Assembly: GCA_002403415.1 (NCBI GenBank)
Contig: DHHS01000127.1
Location: forward strand, 478-10,507
Direction of reading: 5' to 3'
Length of the DNA: 10,030 bases
Source of the DNA: Sphingomonas sp. UBA4766
Lineage (GTDB): Bacteria; Pseudomonadota; Alphaproteobacteria; Sphingomonadales; Sphingomonadaceae
Shown here: positions 1 through 7,081 of the stretch, piece by piece
Layout: each line of letters opens with the position of its first letter
Position numbering within the stretch: the stretch's first letter is position 1
The notes under the pieces: generated by a model
Told to the model about the DNA's origin: nothing
What the model saw: the letters and a program-made list of their open reading frames with translations, nothing else
Databases searched by the model: none
Program-made: the position numbers and the translations under genes

Positions 1-99
1 ACCCCCGCCATAACGTTGAGCTTCAGCCGGAACGGCGGCGGTGAGCGCCGTTGCCGCAAGGGCTGCGCCCATACCCGCCAATTTCAGAAATGAGGTCAT
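1..99 (-). CDS. Exported protein, N-terminal fragment (runs off left edge)
   Basis: Only the first 33 residues are present; the gene continues beyond position 1. The ATG (complement of 97-99) follows an AAAGGAC-type ribosome binding site about 6 bases upstream. The reading starts MTSFLKLAGMG, continues with an Ala/Leu/Thr-rich hydrophobic core and reaches a signal peptidase I-like site (AEA before QRYGGG), so the product is probably exported to the periplasm or outer membrane. The Gly-rich start of the mature part is reminiscent of small glycine-zipper envelope proteins of sphingomonads, but too little is visible to name the family. It is divergent from the EVE-domain gene, with 171 bp between the two starts. 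Confidence 0.75.
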   Translation of the reverse strand, partial: MTSFLKLAGMGAALAATALTAAVPAEAQRYGGG

Positions 100-183
100 T
101 GCCTGTCCTTTCAACCTGCCAAATCGCTCGCCCGGAACCCCGCCACACCGCTGAGCTTGATCCATGCTCTAACGACACGCGGC

Positions 184-209
184 TGAACGGGGTGAGAATG
201 CGCCGTTCA
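184..209. repeat. Inverted repeat in the divergent intergenic region
   Basis: TGAACGG (184-190) and CCGTTCA (203-209) form a perfect 7-bp inverted repeat around a 12-base centre, between the divergent starts at 99 and 271. It could be a transcript hairpin (5' leader of either gene) or an operator. No function is shown by the sequence. Confidence 0.35.
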
Positions 210-270
210 TGTCCGGTTTAGCAACCATGCATCTTGCGAGCGTGCGGGCGATGCGGCACAGCCTTGCGTC

Positions 271-672
271 ATGGCATATTGGCTGATCCGGTCCGAACCC
301 GATGTCTATGGCTGGGATGATTTCGCGGCCGAGGGGCGCACCGAATGGACGGGCGTGAAAAACGCAACCGCCGCCATTCACCTGCGCGCGATGGCGGTGG
401 GCGATGAGCTGATCTTTTACCATTCAAACATCGGCAAGGAGGCGGTCGGCACCGCACGCGTCACGCGCACGCATCAGCCCGACCCGACCGATCCGAAATG
501 GGTGTCGGTTGAGGTGGAATGCGTCGCCAAACTGCCCAAGGCCGTGCCGCTCGCAACGATGAAGGCCGATCCGCGCCTTGCCGAGCTGCGCATGATCCGC
601 CAGTCGCGGCTGTCGGTCAGCCCGGTGAGCGATGCAGAATGGACAGTCATCATGGAGCTGGCGGGCACGTGA
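271..672 (+). CDS. EVE domain-containing protein (THYN1-like)
   Basis: The 133-residue product is essentially one EVE domain. The start MAYWLIRSEPDVYGWDD matches the usual N-terminal pattern of the family (aromatic-W-L-x-K/R-S-E-P followed by Y-x-W-D), and the W-x-G-V-K-N and G-D-x-x-x-F-Y-H-S segments follow at about residues 26-51. The length is typical for bacterial stand-alone EVE proteins. EVE belongs to the PUA-like superfamily and is thought to bind modified bases in DNA or RNA; the cytoplasmic role of the bacterial single-domain form is not settled. The ATG is chosen because the conserved motif begins immediately after it; no strong Shine-Dalgarno is visible upstream. Its TGA overlaps the GTG of the next gene, indicating co-translation. 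Confidence 0.93.
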   Translation: MAYWLIRSEPDVYGWDDFAAEGRTEWTGVKNATAAIHLRAMAVGDELIFYHSNIGKEAVGTARVTRTHQPDPTDPKWVSVEVECVAKLPKAVPLATMKADPRLAELRMIRQSRLSVSPVSDAEWTVIMELAGT

Positions 673-1085
673 GCGTGGCGGCGCGCCCGACCGATCGCGC
701 ATTGCTCCCCAAAGCCGCGCTGATCCTGGTCTACAACGCGCCCGACGGGATTATCGCCGCCATTGGGGACACGGTGCACAAGATCGTGTCGCCCGCCACC
801 TATCCGTGTTCGCTATGCGCGCTCACCCATGGCGCGGTGGCGATGCGGCGGGCGTGGAAACAGTATCTGGCGGCGCTGCCCTATCCCAAGCGGTTCTACC
901 ACCGCGACGCGTTTCGCCGCGCCTATCCGTGGCTTGACGTCACGCTGCCGGTCATTTTGCTTGCCGATGGGGATGCGGCACCCCGCATGCTGATCGACGC
1001 AGCGACGCTCGCCGCGCAAGCCGATGTCGCAGGACTGATCGCGACGCTTGATGCAGCGCTTGCCGTGCATCCGCCGCACCGCTGA
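669..1085 (+). CDS. Conserved hypothetical protein with a CxxC motif, coupled to the EVE gene
   Basis: 138 residues from a GTG that overlaps the upstream stop (GTGA, 669-672). The frame stays open further upstream to 519, but that part lies in another frame inside the EVE gene, so the overlap start is preferred. Visible features are a beta-strand-like start (AALILVYNAPDG), a central YPCSLCALTHG segment with Cys47 and Cys50, a KRFYHRDAF stretch and a later hydrophobic strand (VTLPVILLAD). The general pattern (LVYN, then I-S-P-x-T-Y-x-C-x-L-C-A-L-T) resembles uncharacterised proteins I have seen in other bacteria, but I know no assigned function. The CxxC could bind metal or be redox-active; this is inference. 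There is no signal peptide or transmembrane helix, so it is probably cytosolic. Confidence 0.8.
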   Translation: MSVAARPTDRALLPKAALILVYNAPDGIIAAIGDTVHKIVSPATYPCSLCALTHGAVAMRRAWKQYLAALPYPKRFYHRDAFRRAYPWLDVTLPVILLADGDAAPRMLIDAATLAAQADVAGLIATLDAALAVHPPHR

Positions 1086-1114
1086 TCGGGGTCAGCTGAC
1101 GCCGACGCCCGATG

Positions 1115-1798
1115 CTACTGCGCGTTCAACAATTTCTGCACATCCCCCCCATTCGCCGCGAGCGCCGCCGTTACACGGATACGCGCATCATAATAGGCAA
1201 GTGCCGGGTTCTTGGTGCCGACAGCCCGTAACCGTTCGGCCTCATCGGCGGATAAGGTGCTGTCCCCGGCGACATAATCGGCATAGCCCTCACTCTTCCA
1301 GAGCGGCAAAGTGGACGCACGAAGCCAGCCAAGCCGGTGGCGCAACAGAATATGAGTTCGTTCGTGGGCGATTACACTCGACAAGCGGCGACGGGTCGCA
1401 ATCGAGCCGTTCGGGCCGCCGCCATCAATCGACACCGCGCGCCGGTTTATGATCACAGCGTCCGCCAGCAGGTCCGACATCGGTCGCGTCAGCCCAAGGC
1501 TGGTGCCCGAGCCCAGCGACAACAACTGCCAGCGCCAACCCCCATTGGTCAGGAACACACGCGTGCCGACTTTGCGGTCAGCGAGCGGCGACGTCGCAAG
1601 TCGGGCATCGGCCCGTTTCAGAACGCGCCGCATCGCCCCGGGATCAAGCGGCGCCTCGGCATAAACGCGCGACGAACCGATCTGCTCCTCATAGGGAAAA
1701 AACAGCAGTTGCGGCATCGCGACACTCGCAGTCGGATAAGCGACCAAGAGCGCGATTGGCCACGAGGCCCGACCGATGAACAGCGACCTGATCCTCAT
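1115..1798 (-). CDS. Secreted HExxH (gluzincin-like) metallopeptidase-family protein
   Basis: 227 residues starting at the ATG (complement of 1796-1798) that overlaps the fumarase TGA as ATGA; a start 12 codons earlier is possible but would lie inside the fumarase gene. The N-terminus (MRIRSLFIGR, hydrophobic core, cleavage near A-S-V-A) is a likely signal peptide or membrane anchor. The motif AHERTH at 144-149 gives HExxH (His145, Glu146, His149), and SEGYADY at 169-175 supplies Glu170 as a plausible third zinc ligand. That order is typical of the gluzincin clan, where an HExxH helix is followed by a helix with an E-x-x-x-D/A pattern. It is much shorter than classical thermolysin-like enzymes and matches no named family I can recall. 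A periplasmic zinc peptidase role is inferred. Its stop lies 29 bp from the convergent gene ending at 1085. Confidence 0.8.
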   Translation of the reverse strand: MRIRSLFIGRASWPIALLVAYPTASVAMPQLLFFPYEEQIGSSRVYAEAPLDPGAMRRVLKRADARLATSPLADRKVGTRVFLTNGGWRWQLLSLGSGTSLGLTRPMSDLLADAVIINRRAVSIDGGGPNGSIATRRRLSSVIAHERTHILLRHRLGWLRASTLPLWKSEGYADYVAGDSTLSADEAERLRAVGTKNPALAYYDARIRVTAALAANGGDVQKLLNAQ

Positions 1799-3309
1799 GC
1801 CAACAACCCCTCCTTGGCAATTTTTTCGCGCCACACCAGCGGGGCGAGACTGTGAACGTTCGCGCCGGACGAATCGACCGCGACCGTCACCGGGAAATCG
1901 GCGACCTCGAACTCGTAAATCGCCTCCATCCCCAAGTCTTCGAAACCGACCACACGCGATCCTTTGATCGCCCGCGCAACTAGATAGGCCGCGCCGCCCA
2001 CGGCCATCAGATAGGCACTTTTCCCCTCCGCAATCGCGGCGGTTGCGTCCGGCCCGCGCTCAGCCTTGCCCACCATCGCGAGCAGCCCCTGAGCCAGCAT
2101 CATCCGCGTGAATTTGTCCATCCGCGTCGCGGTGGTCGGCCCGGCGGGTCCAACGACTTCTGTGCCCACCGGATCGACCGGCCCAACATAATAAATCACC
2201 CGGCCCGCGAAATCGACCGGGAGCGGCTCCCCGCGATCGAGCATGTCCTTGATCCGCTTGTGCGCGGCATCACGCCCGGTCAGCATCTTGCCGTTCAGCA
2301 GCAGCCGGTCGCCCTGTTTCCACCCCTGCACCACTTCGGGCGTCAACGTGTCGAGATCGACACGGATCGCTGCCTTGTCGGGCGTCCAGTTAACGTCGGG
2401 CCATTCGCTCAACTTTGGTGGCTCCAGATACACCGGCCCCGACCCGTCCAGCGTGAAATGCGCGTGGCGCGTGGCGGCGCAATTGGGGATCATCGCAACC
2501 GGCTTGGATGCCGCATGCGTCGGCCAGTCGAAAATCTTCACATCGAGGATGGTGGACAGCCCGCCCAACCCCTGCGCGCCGATGCCCAGCGCATTGACCT
2601 TGTCATAAATCTCGATCCGCAACGCCTCGATATCGTCGCGGGGGCCACGCGCTTTCAGTTGCGCCATGTCGATCGGCCCCATCAGACTTTCCTTGGCAAG
2701 CAGCATCGCCTTTTCGGCCGTGCCGCCGATACCGATGCCCAGCATCCCCGGCGGACACCAACCCGCGCCCATTTGCGGCAGCATCTCCAGCACCCAATCG
2801 ACAATCGAATCGCTGGGGTTCATCATCTTGAACTTGCTCTTGTTCTCGCTGCCGCCGCCCTTGGCGGCCACGTCCACCGATACGGTCGCGCCCGGCACCA
2901 TTTCGACATGGAGCACCGATGGCGTATTGTCGCGGGTGTTGCGGCGAGTGAAGGCGGGGTCGGCCAGGATCGACGCCCGCAGCTTGTTTTCAGGGTTTAG
3001 GTAAGCGCGCCGCACCCCTTCGTCGACCACTTCCTGCAAGCTGCGGTCGCTTTCCAGCCGACAATCCTGCCCCCATTTGACGAACACGGTGACAATGCCG
3101 GTATCCTGGCAGATTGGCCGGTGCCCCTCCGCACACATGCGGCTGTTGGTCAGGATTTGAGCAATCGCGTCCTTGGCCGCCGGGCCCTGCTCCGCCTCAT
3201 AGGCTGCGCCCAATGCGCGGATATAGTCCATCGGGTGGTAATAGCTGATGAATTGCAGCGCGTCGGCCACACTTTCTATCAGATCGGCTTCGCGGATCGT
3301 GATGGCCAT
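1795..3309 (-). CDS. fumA: Class I fumarate hydratase (iron-sulfur)
   Basis: 504 residues, the usual length for single-polypeptide class I fumarases. It catalyses the reversible hydration of fumarate to L-malate in the cytosolic TCA cycle using an oxygen-sensitive [4Fe-4S] cluster. The three expected cluster cysteines are present: Cys67 in ICQDTG, Cys185 in WCPPGMLGIGIGG and Cys277 in PNCAATRH. The N-terminal alpha-type part spans roughly residues 10-290, and the C-terminal beta-type part (LNGKMLTGRDAAHKRI, YYVGPVDPVG, GPTTATRMDKF) roughly 325-500. The ATG has a GAGGA ribosome binding site about 6 bases upstream. It is first in a two-gene operon with the metallopeptidase-like gene (4-base overlap) and divergent from the c-di-GMP gene. 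The symbol follows common use for class I enzymes; fumB would be equivalent. Confidence 0.97.
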   Translation of the reverse strand: MAITIREADLIESVADALQFISYYHPMDYIRALGAAYEAEQGPAAKDAIAQILTNSRMCAEGHRPICQDTGIVTVFVKWGQDCRLESDRSLQEVVDEGVRRAYLNPENKLRASILADPAFTRRNTRDNTPSVLHVEMVPGATVSVDVAAKGGGSENKSKFKMMNPSDSIVDWVLEMLPQMGAGWCPPGMLGIGIGGTAEKAMLLAKESLMGPIDMAQLKARGPRDDIEALRIEIYDKVNALGIGAQGLGGLSTILDVKIFDWPTHAASKPVAMIPNCAATRHAHFTLDGSGPVYLEPPKLSEWPDVNWTPDKAAIRVDLDTLTPEVVQGWKQGDRLLLNGKMLTGRDAAHKRIKDMLDRGEPLPVDFAGRVIYYVGPVDPVGTEVVGPAGPTTATRMDKFTRMMLAQGLLAMVGKAERGPDATAAIAEGKSAYLMAVGGAAYLVARAIKGSRVVGFEDLGMEAIYEFEVADFPVTVAVDSSGANVHSLAPLVWREKIAKEGLLA

Positions 3310-3450
3310 TTTGTCCTCATGGAAGCAGAAGGGTTGGGATCAAACGGTCATAGGCCGCACTCCCCGCGTCGCCAAGCCCGCACCCGTGCGGTGAACGCGC
3401 GCATCAGCACTTCGTTAACGCCGTTTCGCTAACAGCAAACACATCGACAT
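3310..3450. promoter_or_regulatory. Divergent promoter region, fumarase / c-di-GMP gene
   Basis: A 141-bp gap between two divergent starts must hold promoters in both directions. It contains a 14-bp palindrome (CCGCAC-CC-GTGCGG, 3378-3391) and an imperfect repeat GTTAAC / GCTAAC (3415-3420 and about 3428-3433) near the plus-strand gene. No convincing -35/-10 pair was picked out in either direction. Confidence 0.45.
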
Positions 3451-6120
3451 ATGAAGACATCGAGCCTGACAGGACAAGGGTTGACCAATCCGCCAGACGC
3501 CGCGCCCGATTATCGCTCACCCAATGTCTGGCAGGCGTTGGGGCTAGCGTCGGGCGAACGCGGGACGCTGATCGCCGATTTCGAAGGTCAGCAGCGTCAG
3601 TTGGCCGCCATCTGGCCCTTCACACTGGCGGTTCAGCTCTTCGCGGCCGTGGTCGCCATGCTCACCGCGTTCCTCGCCGAACGCATCCCGCTGATGCTGC
3701 GCATGGGCGCGGAAGGAATGGGTGTTGCCGTGTTCGGCATTGCAGCGCTCTTCGTACTGAAGTTGCCGGCCTGTCGCCGCTGGCCGACTGCCGTGCAAAA
3801 CTGGGCCGCAATGGGCTATGGCGCAGCGATTGCGGCCGGGTTGGTCCTGCTGTTATGGGAAACCAGCCGGTTGCCAATGGACCGGGGACAGTTGACGTGC
3901 ATCGTCTCGTTATTGGGCGCGCTCGGCGGGACTGCCATGGCGATCCATCCCGTGCGTGCCGCGATGTTCGCGTTTTCTCTCGCCATTGCCACGACCATTT
4001 TTGCACTCGCCGGGCCAGGCCTGGCGAGCAGCATGGCGTTTGTTTGCGTGCTCGCCCTTGCCCTTGCAACCCGGCGGCTCGCGATGATGGACGTTACTTT
4101 GGCGCGACGGGCCAATGCGGAATACCAATCGGGTGCTTTGGCCGCTCAGCTTGTCCGCGAATTTGAGAGCAATGGCACCGGCTGGTTTTGGCAAACCGAC
4201 CGCGATGGGCGGCTGACCTATTTGTCGGAAAAAGTGGCGGCGGTTGTGGGTGCAGGCACGCCCCCCATCGGCCTGCTGTTGACCGAGATATTCCAGATGG
4301 ACAGCACGGCACCCGGCACCGAGCGAACGCTTGGGTTCCATATGTCATCGCGCACCGGCTTTGCCGACTATACGGTTCGACCGACCGCAGTGCGGGGCGG
4401 GGATCGCTGGTGGTCGATTTCGGGGCGGCCGGTGATCGATTCGTCCGGGCGGTTCCAAGGCTTTATCGGCTCGGGCGCAGACTTGACCGAAAAGCGGCGC
4501 GCAGAGGCACAGATCACGCGGCTGGCGCTGTTCGATGGCCTTACGGGACTTGCCAATCGCCAGCGGATGCGCGCGGCGCTCGATCAGGCGCTGAACCAGC
4601 AGGTCGGCCCGTACCGCGCGACGACGTTGTTCCTGCTCGACCTTGACCGGTTCAAGGTGGTGAATGACACGCTCGGCCATCAAACCGGCGATACCTTGCT
4701 CAAGCAGGTCGCGCAGCGGCTGTTGCGCGCGGTCGGTGACGCCGGGCTCGTCGGACGGCTGGGCGGCGACGAGTTCCAGGTGCTGCTTCCAGGCGAAAAT
4801 GACCCCGAAAGGCTGAACAACCTCGCGCGCGTGATCATCGCCGACTTGTCGCAACCCTATTCAGTCGACGGCAACAGCGTGACGATTGGTTGTTCGATTG
4901 GCGTCGCGATCGCCCCGCAGGACGGCAAGGAGCCCGAAACGCTGGTGCGCAACGCCGATCTTGCGCTTTACGCGGCCAAGGGCGAAGGTCGCGGCGTGCA
5001 CCGCTTTTACCGCGAAGAATTGTTGCAGGGCGCGCAGAACCGCAAACAATTGGAGGATGATCTGCGCCATGCCTTGGTCCAGAACCAGCTTCATGTCGTC
5101 TATCAGCCCGTCGTGTCGACCGAAACCGCCCGTATCGTCGGTTATGAAGCGCTGGTGCGTTGGGAACATCCCGAGCGTGGCGCGATCAGCCCAAGTGAGT
5201 TCATCCCGGTGGCGGAGGATTGCGGACTGATCGAATCGATCGGCGAATGGGTCTTGCGCACCGCGTGTTTGGAAGCGGCCAACTGGCCTAAAAATGTGCG
5301 AGTCGCGGTCAACGTCTCGCCCATTCAATTCGCCAATCCCGCACTGCCCGCAATTGTGACCAACGCCATTGCCAAGGCGGGGATCCACCCGAGCCGCCTG
5401 GAACTGGAAATCACCGAAGGCGTGTTCCTCGACGGCAGCAAATCAACCGACTCGATGTTCAAAAGCCTGAAAGGGATTGGGGTGCGGCTCGCGCTCGACG
5501 ATTTTGGCACCGGCTATTCCTCGCTCGGCTATTTGAAATCGGCGCCGTTCGACAAAATAAAGATCGATCAGAGTTTTGTCCGCGGGGCCGCTATTGATGG
5601 CAGCCGCAATGCCGCGATCATCAAGGCGATCGTCAATCTGGCATCGTCGCTGAACATGGAGACAACCGCCGAGGGCGTCGAGACACAGGACGAGATCGAG
5701 CTGATCCGCGAACTGGGGTGCAGCCATATTCAGGGATATGTGTATGGTAAACCCGCGCGTGCCGAGGTGGTGCGCACCGCGCTGCACGAGGGCGATGGCG
5801 CGGCCACGATCTCCGGCTATCGGGTCAGCCGCGAACAGCGGACAAAATTGTTCCGCACTGCTATGCTCGAAGTCGCCGGCGAGCGCGGGGAAGTGCGCAT
5901 CCGCAACATTTCGGCAACCGGCGCCATGATCGACGGCATCGAATTTGGCCGCGATCCGCAAAGCGTAACGTTGTCGATCGAATTGCTGGAAGGCGACTTA
6001 ATGCCCGCGCGGGTGCGCTGGGCGAAGGACGGACGGGCCGGCATCGAATTTGCCGAACGCTTCGACATTACCCGGCTCAACAGCGCGGTCGATCCGGCCA
6101 AGGCCCGCCGGGCGGGCTGA
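3451..6120 (+). CDS. Membrane bifunctional cyclic-di-GMP protein: TM-PAS-GGDEF-EAL-PilZ
   Basis: 889 residues. Domains in order: a cytosolic lead of about 50 residues; five or six transmembrane helices at about 54-207; a PAS-like sensor at about 232-345 (GTGWFWQTDRDGRLTYLS to GFIGSGADLTEKR); GGDEF at about 355-520; EAL at about 530-780; and a C-terminal PilZ-like domain at about 788-875. The cyclase signature GGDEF is intact at 438-442, preceded by DLDRFKVVND at 397-406. The feedback I-site RxxD is absent (GDAG at the equivalent position), so product inhibition there is not expected. The phosphodiesterase part keeps EAL (566-568), Asn621, Glu653, the pair DD at 683-684, Lys704 and Glu741, so hydrolysis looks possible. 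PilZ has the N-x-S-x-x-G motif (819-824) after an Arg-rich stretch (791-802), suggesting c-di-GMP binding. The ATG has no strong Shine-Dalgarno. The net direction of activity cannot be read from sequence. Confidence 0.95.
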   Translation: MKTSSLTGQGLTNPPDAAPDYRSPNVWQALGLASGERGTLIADFEGQQRQLAAIWPFTLAVQLFAAVVAMLTAFLAERIPLMLRMGAEGMGVAVFGIAALFVLKLPACRRWPTAVQNWAAMGYGAAIAAGLVLLLWETSRLPMDRGQLTCIVSLLGALGGTAMAIHPVRAAMFAFSLAIATTIFALAGPGLASSMAFVCVLALALATRRLAMMDVTLARRANAEYQSGALAAQLVREFESNGTGWFWQTDRDGRLTYLSEKVAAVVGAGTPPIGLLLTEIFQMDSTAPGTERTLGFHMSSRTGFADYTVRPTAVRGGDRWWSISGRPVIDSSGRFQGFIGSGADLTEKRRAEAQITRLALFDGLTGLANRQRMRAALDQALNQQVGPYRATTLFLLDLDRFKVVNDTLGHQTGDTLLKQVAQRLLRAVGDAGLVGRLGGDEFQVLLPGENDPERLNNLARVIIADLSQPYSVDGNSVTIGCSIGVAIAPQDGKEPETLVRNADLALYAAKGEGRGVHRFYREELLQGAQNRKQLEDDLRHALVQNQLHVVYQPVVSTETARIVGYEALVRWEHPERGAISPSEFIPVAEDCGLIESIGEWVLRTACLEAANWPKNVRVAVNVSPIQFANPALPAIVTNAIAKAGIHPSRLELEITEGVFLDGSKSTDSMFKSLKGIGVRLALDDFGTGYSSLGYLKSAPFDKIKIDQSFVRGAAIDGSRNAAIIKAIVNLASSLNMETTAEGVETQDEIELIRELGCSHIQGYVYGKPARAEVVRTALHEGDGAATISGYRVSREQRTKLFRTAMLEVAGERGEVRIRNISATGAMIDGIEFGRDPQSVTLSIELLEGDLMPARVRWAKDGRAGIEFAERFDITRLNSAVDPAKARRAG

Positions 6121-6135
6121 CGCGCCCACTACCGG

Positions 6136-6143
6136 CGATTTAT
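6136..6143. repeat. Target site duplication, left copy (CGATTTAT)
   Basis: The eight bases immediately outside the left inverted repeat are identical to 8328-8335 outside the right one. Eight-base duplications are characteristic of the IS1595 family. The perfect match indicates insertion by transposition, recent enough that neither copy has changed. Confidence 0.95.
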
Positions 6144-6167
6144 GGCGTCTATCCCCCTTGCATACGT
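6144..6167 (+). repeat. Left terminal inverted repeat of the element (24 bp)
   Basis: Begins GGCGTCTATCCCCC and ends CATACGT. It is identical over 24 bases to the reverse complement of 8304-8327, after which the two ends diverge. It contains TTGCAT (6158-6163), usable as a -35 box for the transposase. Confidence 0.96.
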
Positions 6168-6186
6168 AGAACGAATGCGGTATAGA
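6158..6186 (+). promoter_or_regulatory. Candidate transposase promoter with -35 inside the inverted repeat
   Basis: TTGCAT (6158-6163) and TATAGA (6181-6186) are separated by exactly 17 bases. The -10 ends only seven bases before the transposase ATG at 6194, so the start of transcription would fall at or next to the start codon, giving a leaderless or nearly leaderless mRNA. The -10 match is good and the -35 match moderate. Confidence 0.45.
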
Positions 6187-6193
6187 ATGGGGC

Positions 6194-7081
6194 ATGACAA
6201 AGCCGATCACCACCACGCAGTTTTTCCGCCAGTTCCCTGACGACGAAACTTGCCTCAACCATTTGTTCAACGTGCGGTTTGGACAGGGCTTTGCGTGCCC
6301 GTCATGCGAGCGCCCTTCGAATTGGTATCGGATCAAGGCGGAGCGCGCCTATTCCTGCCAGTGGTGCGGCCATCACCTGCACCCCACGGTTGGCACCCCG
6401 TTCGAACAAACCCGCACGCCGTTGCAGCTTTGGTTTTATGCCATCCACCTGTTCACCACGACCCGCCACGGCGTTAGTGCAAAGGAACTAGAGCGCCAGC
6501 TCGGCGTGACATACAAAACCGCGTGGCGCATGGCGAAGCTCATCCGCGAGCACATGGCCAATGTTGACGGCGAGCGCCCCATTGGCGGCTTCATGAAGCG
6601 CGTTGAAGTGGATGAAACCTATGTTGGCGGCCACACTCCCGGCGGGCAAGGCGGCAAGGGCAAGACCCTTGTGTTCGGCATGTTGGAACGCGGCGGCGAT
6701 ATTGTCACTAAGGTTGTGCCCGACCGCCAAAGCGGCACGTTGATGCCGATTATCCGTGACACGGTGAAGCCACATACTGAAATCCACACCGACGAACACC
6801 GTGGTTATGGCGGGCTAGGCACGATGGGTTATTGGCACAAAACCGTGAACCATGCGCGCGAAGAATATGTCAGCGCGACCGGCACCACGGTTAATGCGAT
6901 CGAGTCGTTCTGGCGGCACCTCAAATCGTCAATCGAAGGCACGCACATCAGCGTCAGCCCGAAATACCTTGGCACCTATGCGAAGGAATTTGAGTTCCGC
7001 TTCAATCGTCGGCATGATCCGGCTTCGATGTTTCCGGCGCTGGTTTCGACTTTCCAGCCATTGAAGCCAAAGCGCGGTTGA
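6194..7081 (+). CDS. IS1595 family transposase (ISXO2-like)
   Basis: 295 residues, a normal length for the family; it catalyses cut or copy of the surrounding element between its inverted repeats. The N-terminal zinc ribbon has C35-x-x-C38 and C55-x-x-C58. A helix-turn-helix-like segment (GVSAKELERQLGVTYKTAWRM) covers about 93-113. The catalytic core of the ISXO2-like DDE domain shows VDETYVGG (Asp140), HTDEHRGY (Asp200) and NAIESFWRHLK (Asn234, Glu236, Lys244), the places where the family carries its catalytic and conserved residues. No frameshift or stop interrupts the gene, so the enzyme is probably functional. The ATG is favoured by the MTKPITTTQFFRQFPDDETC start typical of these proteins; the ribosome binding site is poor, fitting the leaderless promoter proposed upstream. 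The last 80 bp overlap an antisense 59-aa ORF. Confidence 0.97.
   Translation: MTKPITTTQFFRQFPDDETCLNHLFNVRFGQGFACPSCERPSNWYRIKAERAYSCQWCGHHLHPTVGTPFEQTRTPLQLWFYAIHLFTTTRHGVSAKELERQLGVTYKTAWRMAKLIREHMANVDGERPIGGFMKRVEVDETYVGGHTPGGQGGKGKTLVFGMLERGGDIVTKVVPDRQSGTLMPIIRDTVKPHTEIHTDEHRGYGGLGTMGYWHKTVNHAREEYVSATGTTVNAIESFWRHLKSSIEGTHISVSPKYLGTYAKEFEFRFNRRHDPASMFPALVSTFQPLKPKRG

Noticed and set aside
519..668. Upstream extension of the CxxC protein frame to an ATG at 519
   Set aside because: This part lies inside the EVE gene in another frame, and the GTG overlapping the EVE stop is a better start.
1799..1834. Twelve-codon N-terminal extension of the HExxH protein
   Set aside because: It would lie within the fumarase coding end; the ATGA overlap start begins a cleaner signal peptide.
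2260..3000. 246-aa plus-strand frame antisense to fumarase
   Set aside because: High-GC shadow of a strongly conserved gene; the product is Arg/His/Pro-rich with no domain pattern.
4345..5388. Long minus-strand frames under the GGDEF-EAL gene
   Set aside because: Shadows of the conserved GGDEF and EAL coding sequence; no independent start signals or motifs.
6103..6117. GCCCGCC/GGCGGGC inverted repeat at the end of the c-di-GMP gene as a terminator
   Set aside because: The full stem leaves a one-base loop, it lies within the coding sequence, and no T-run follows.
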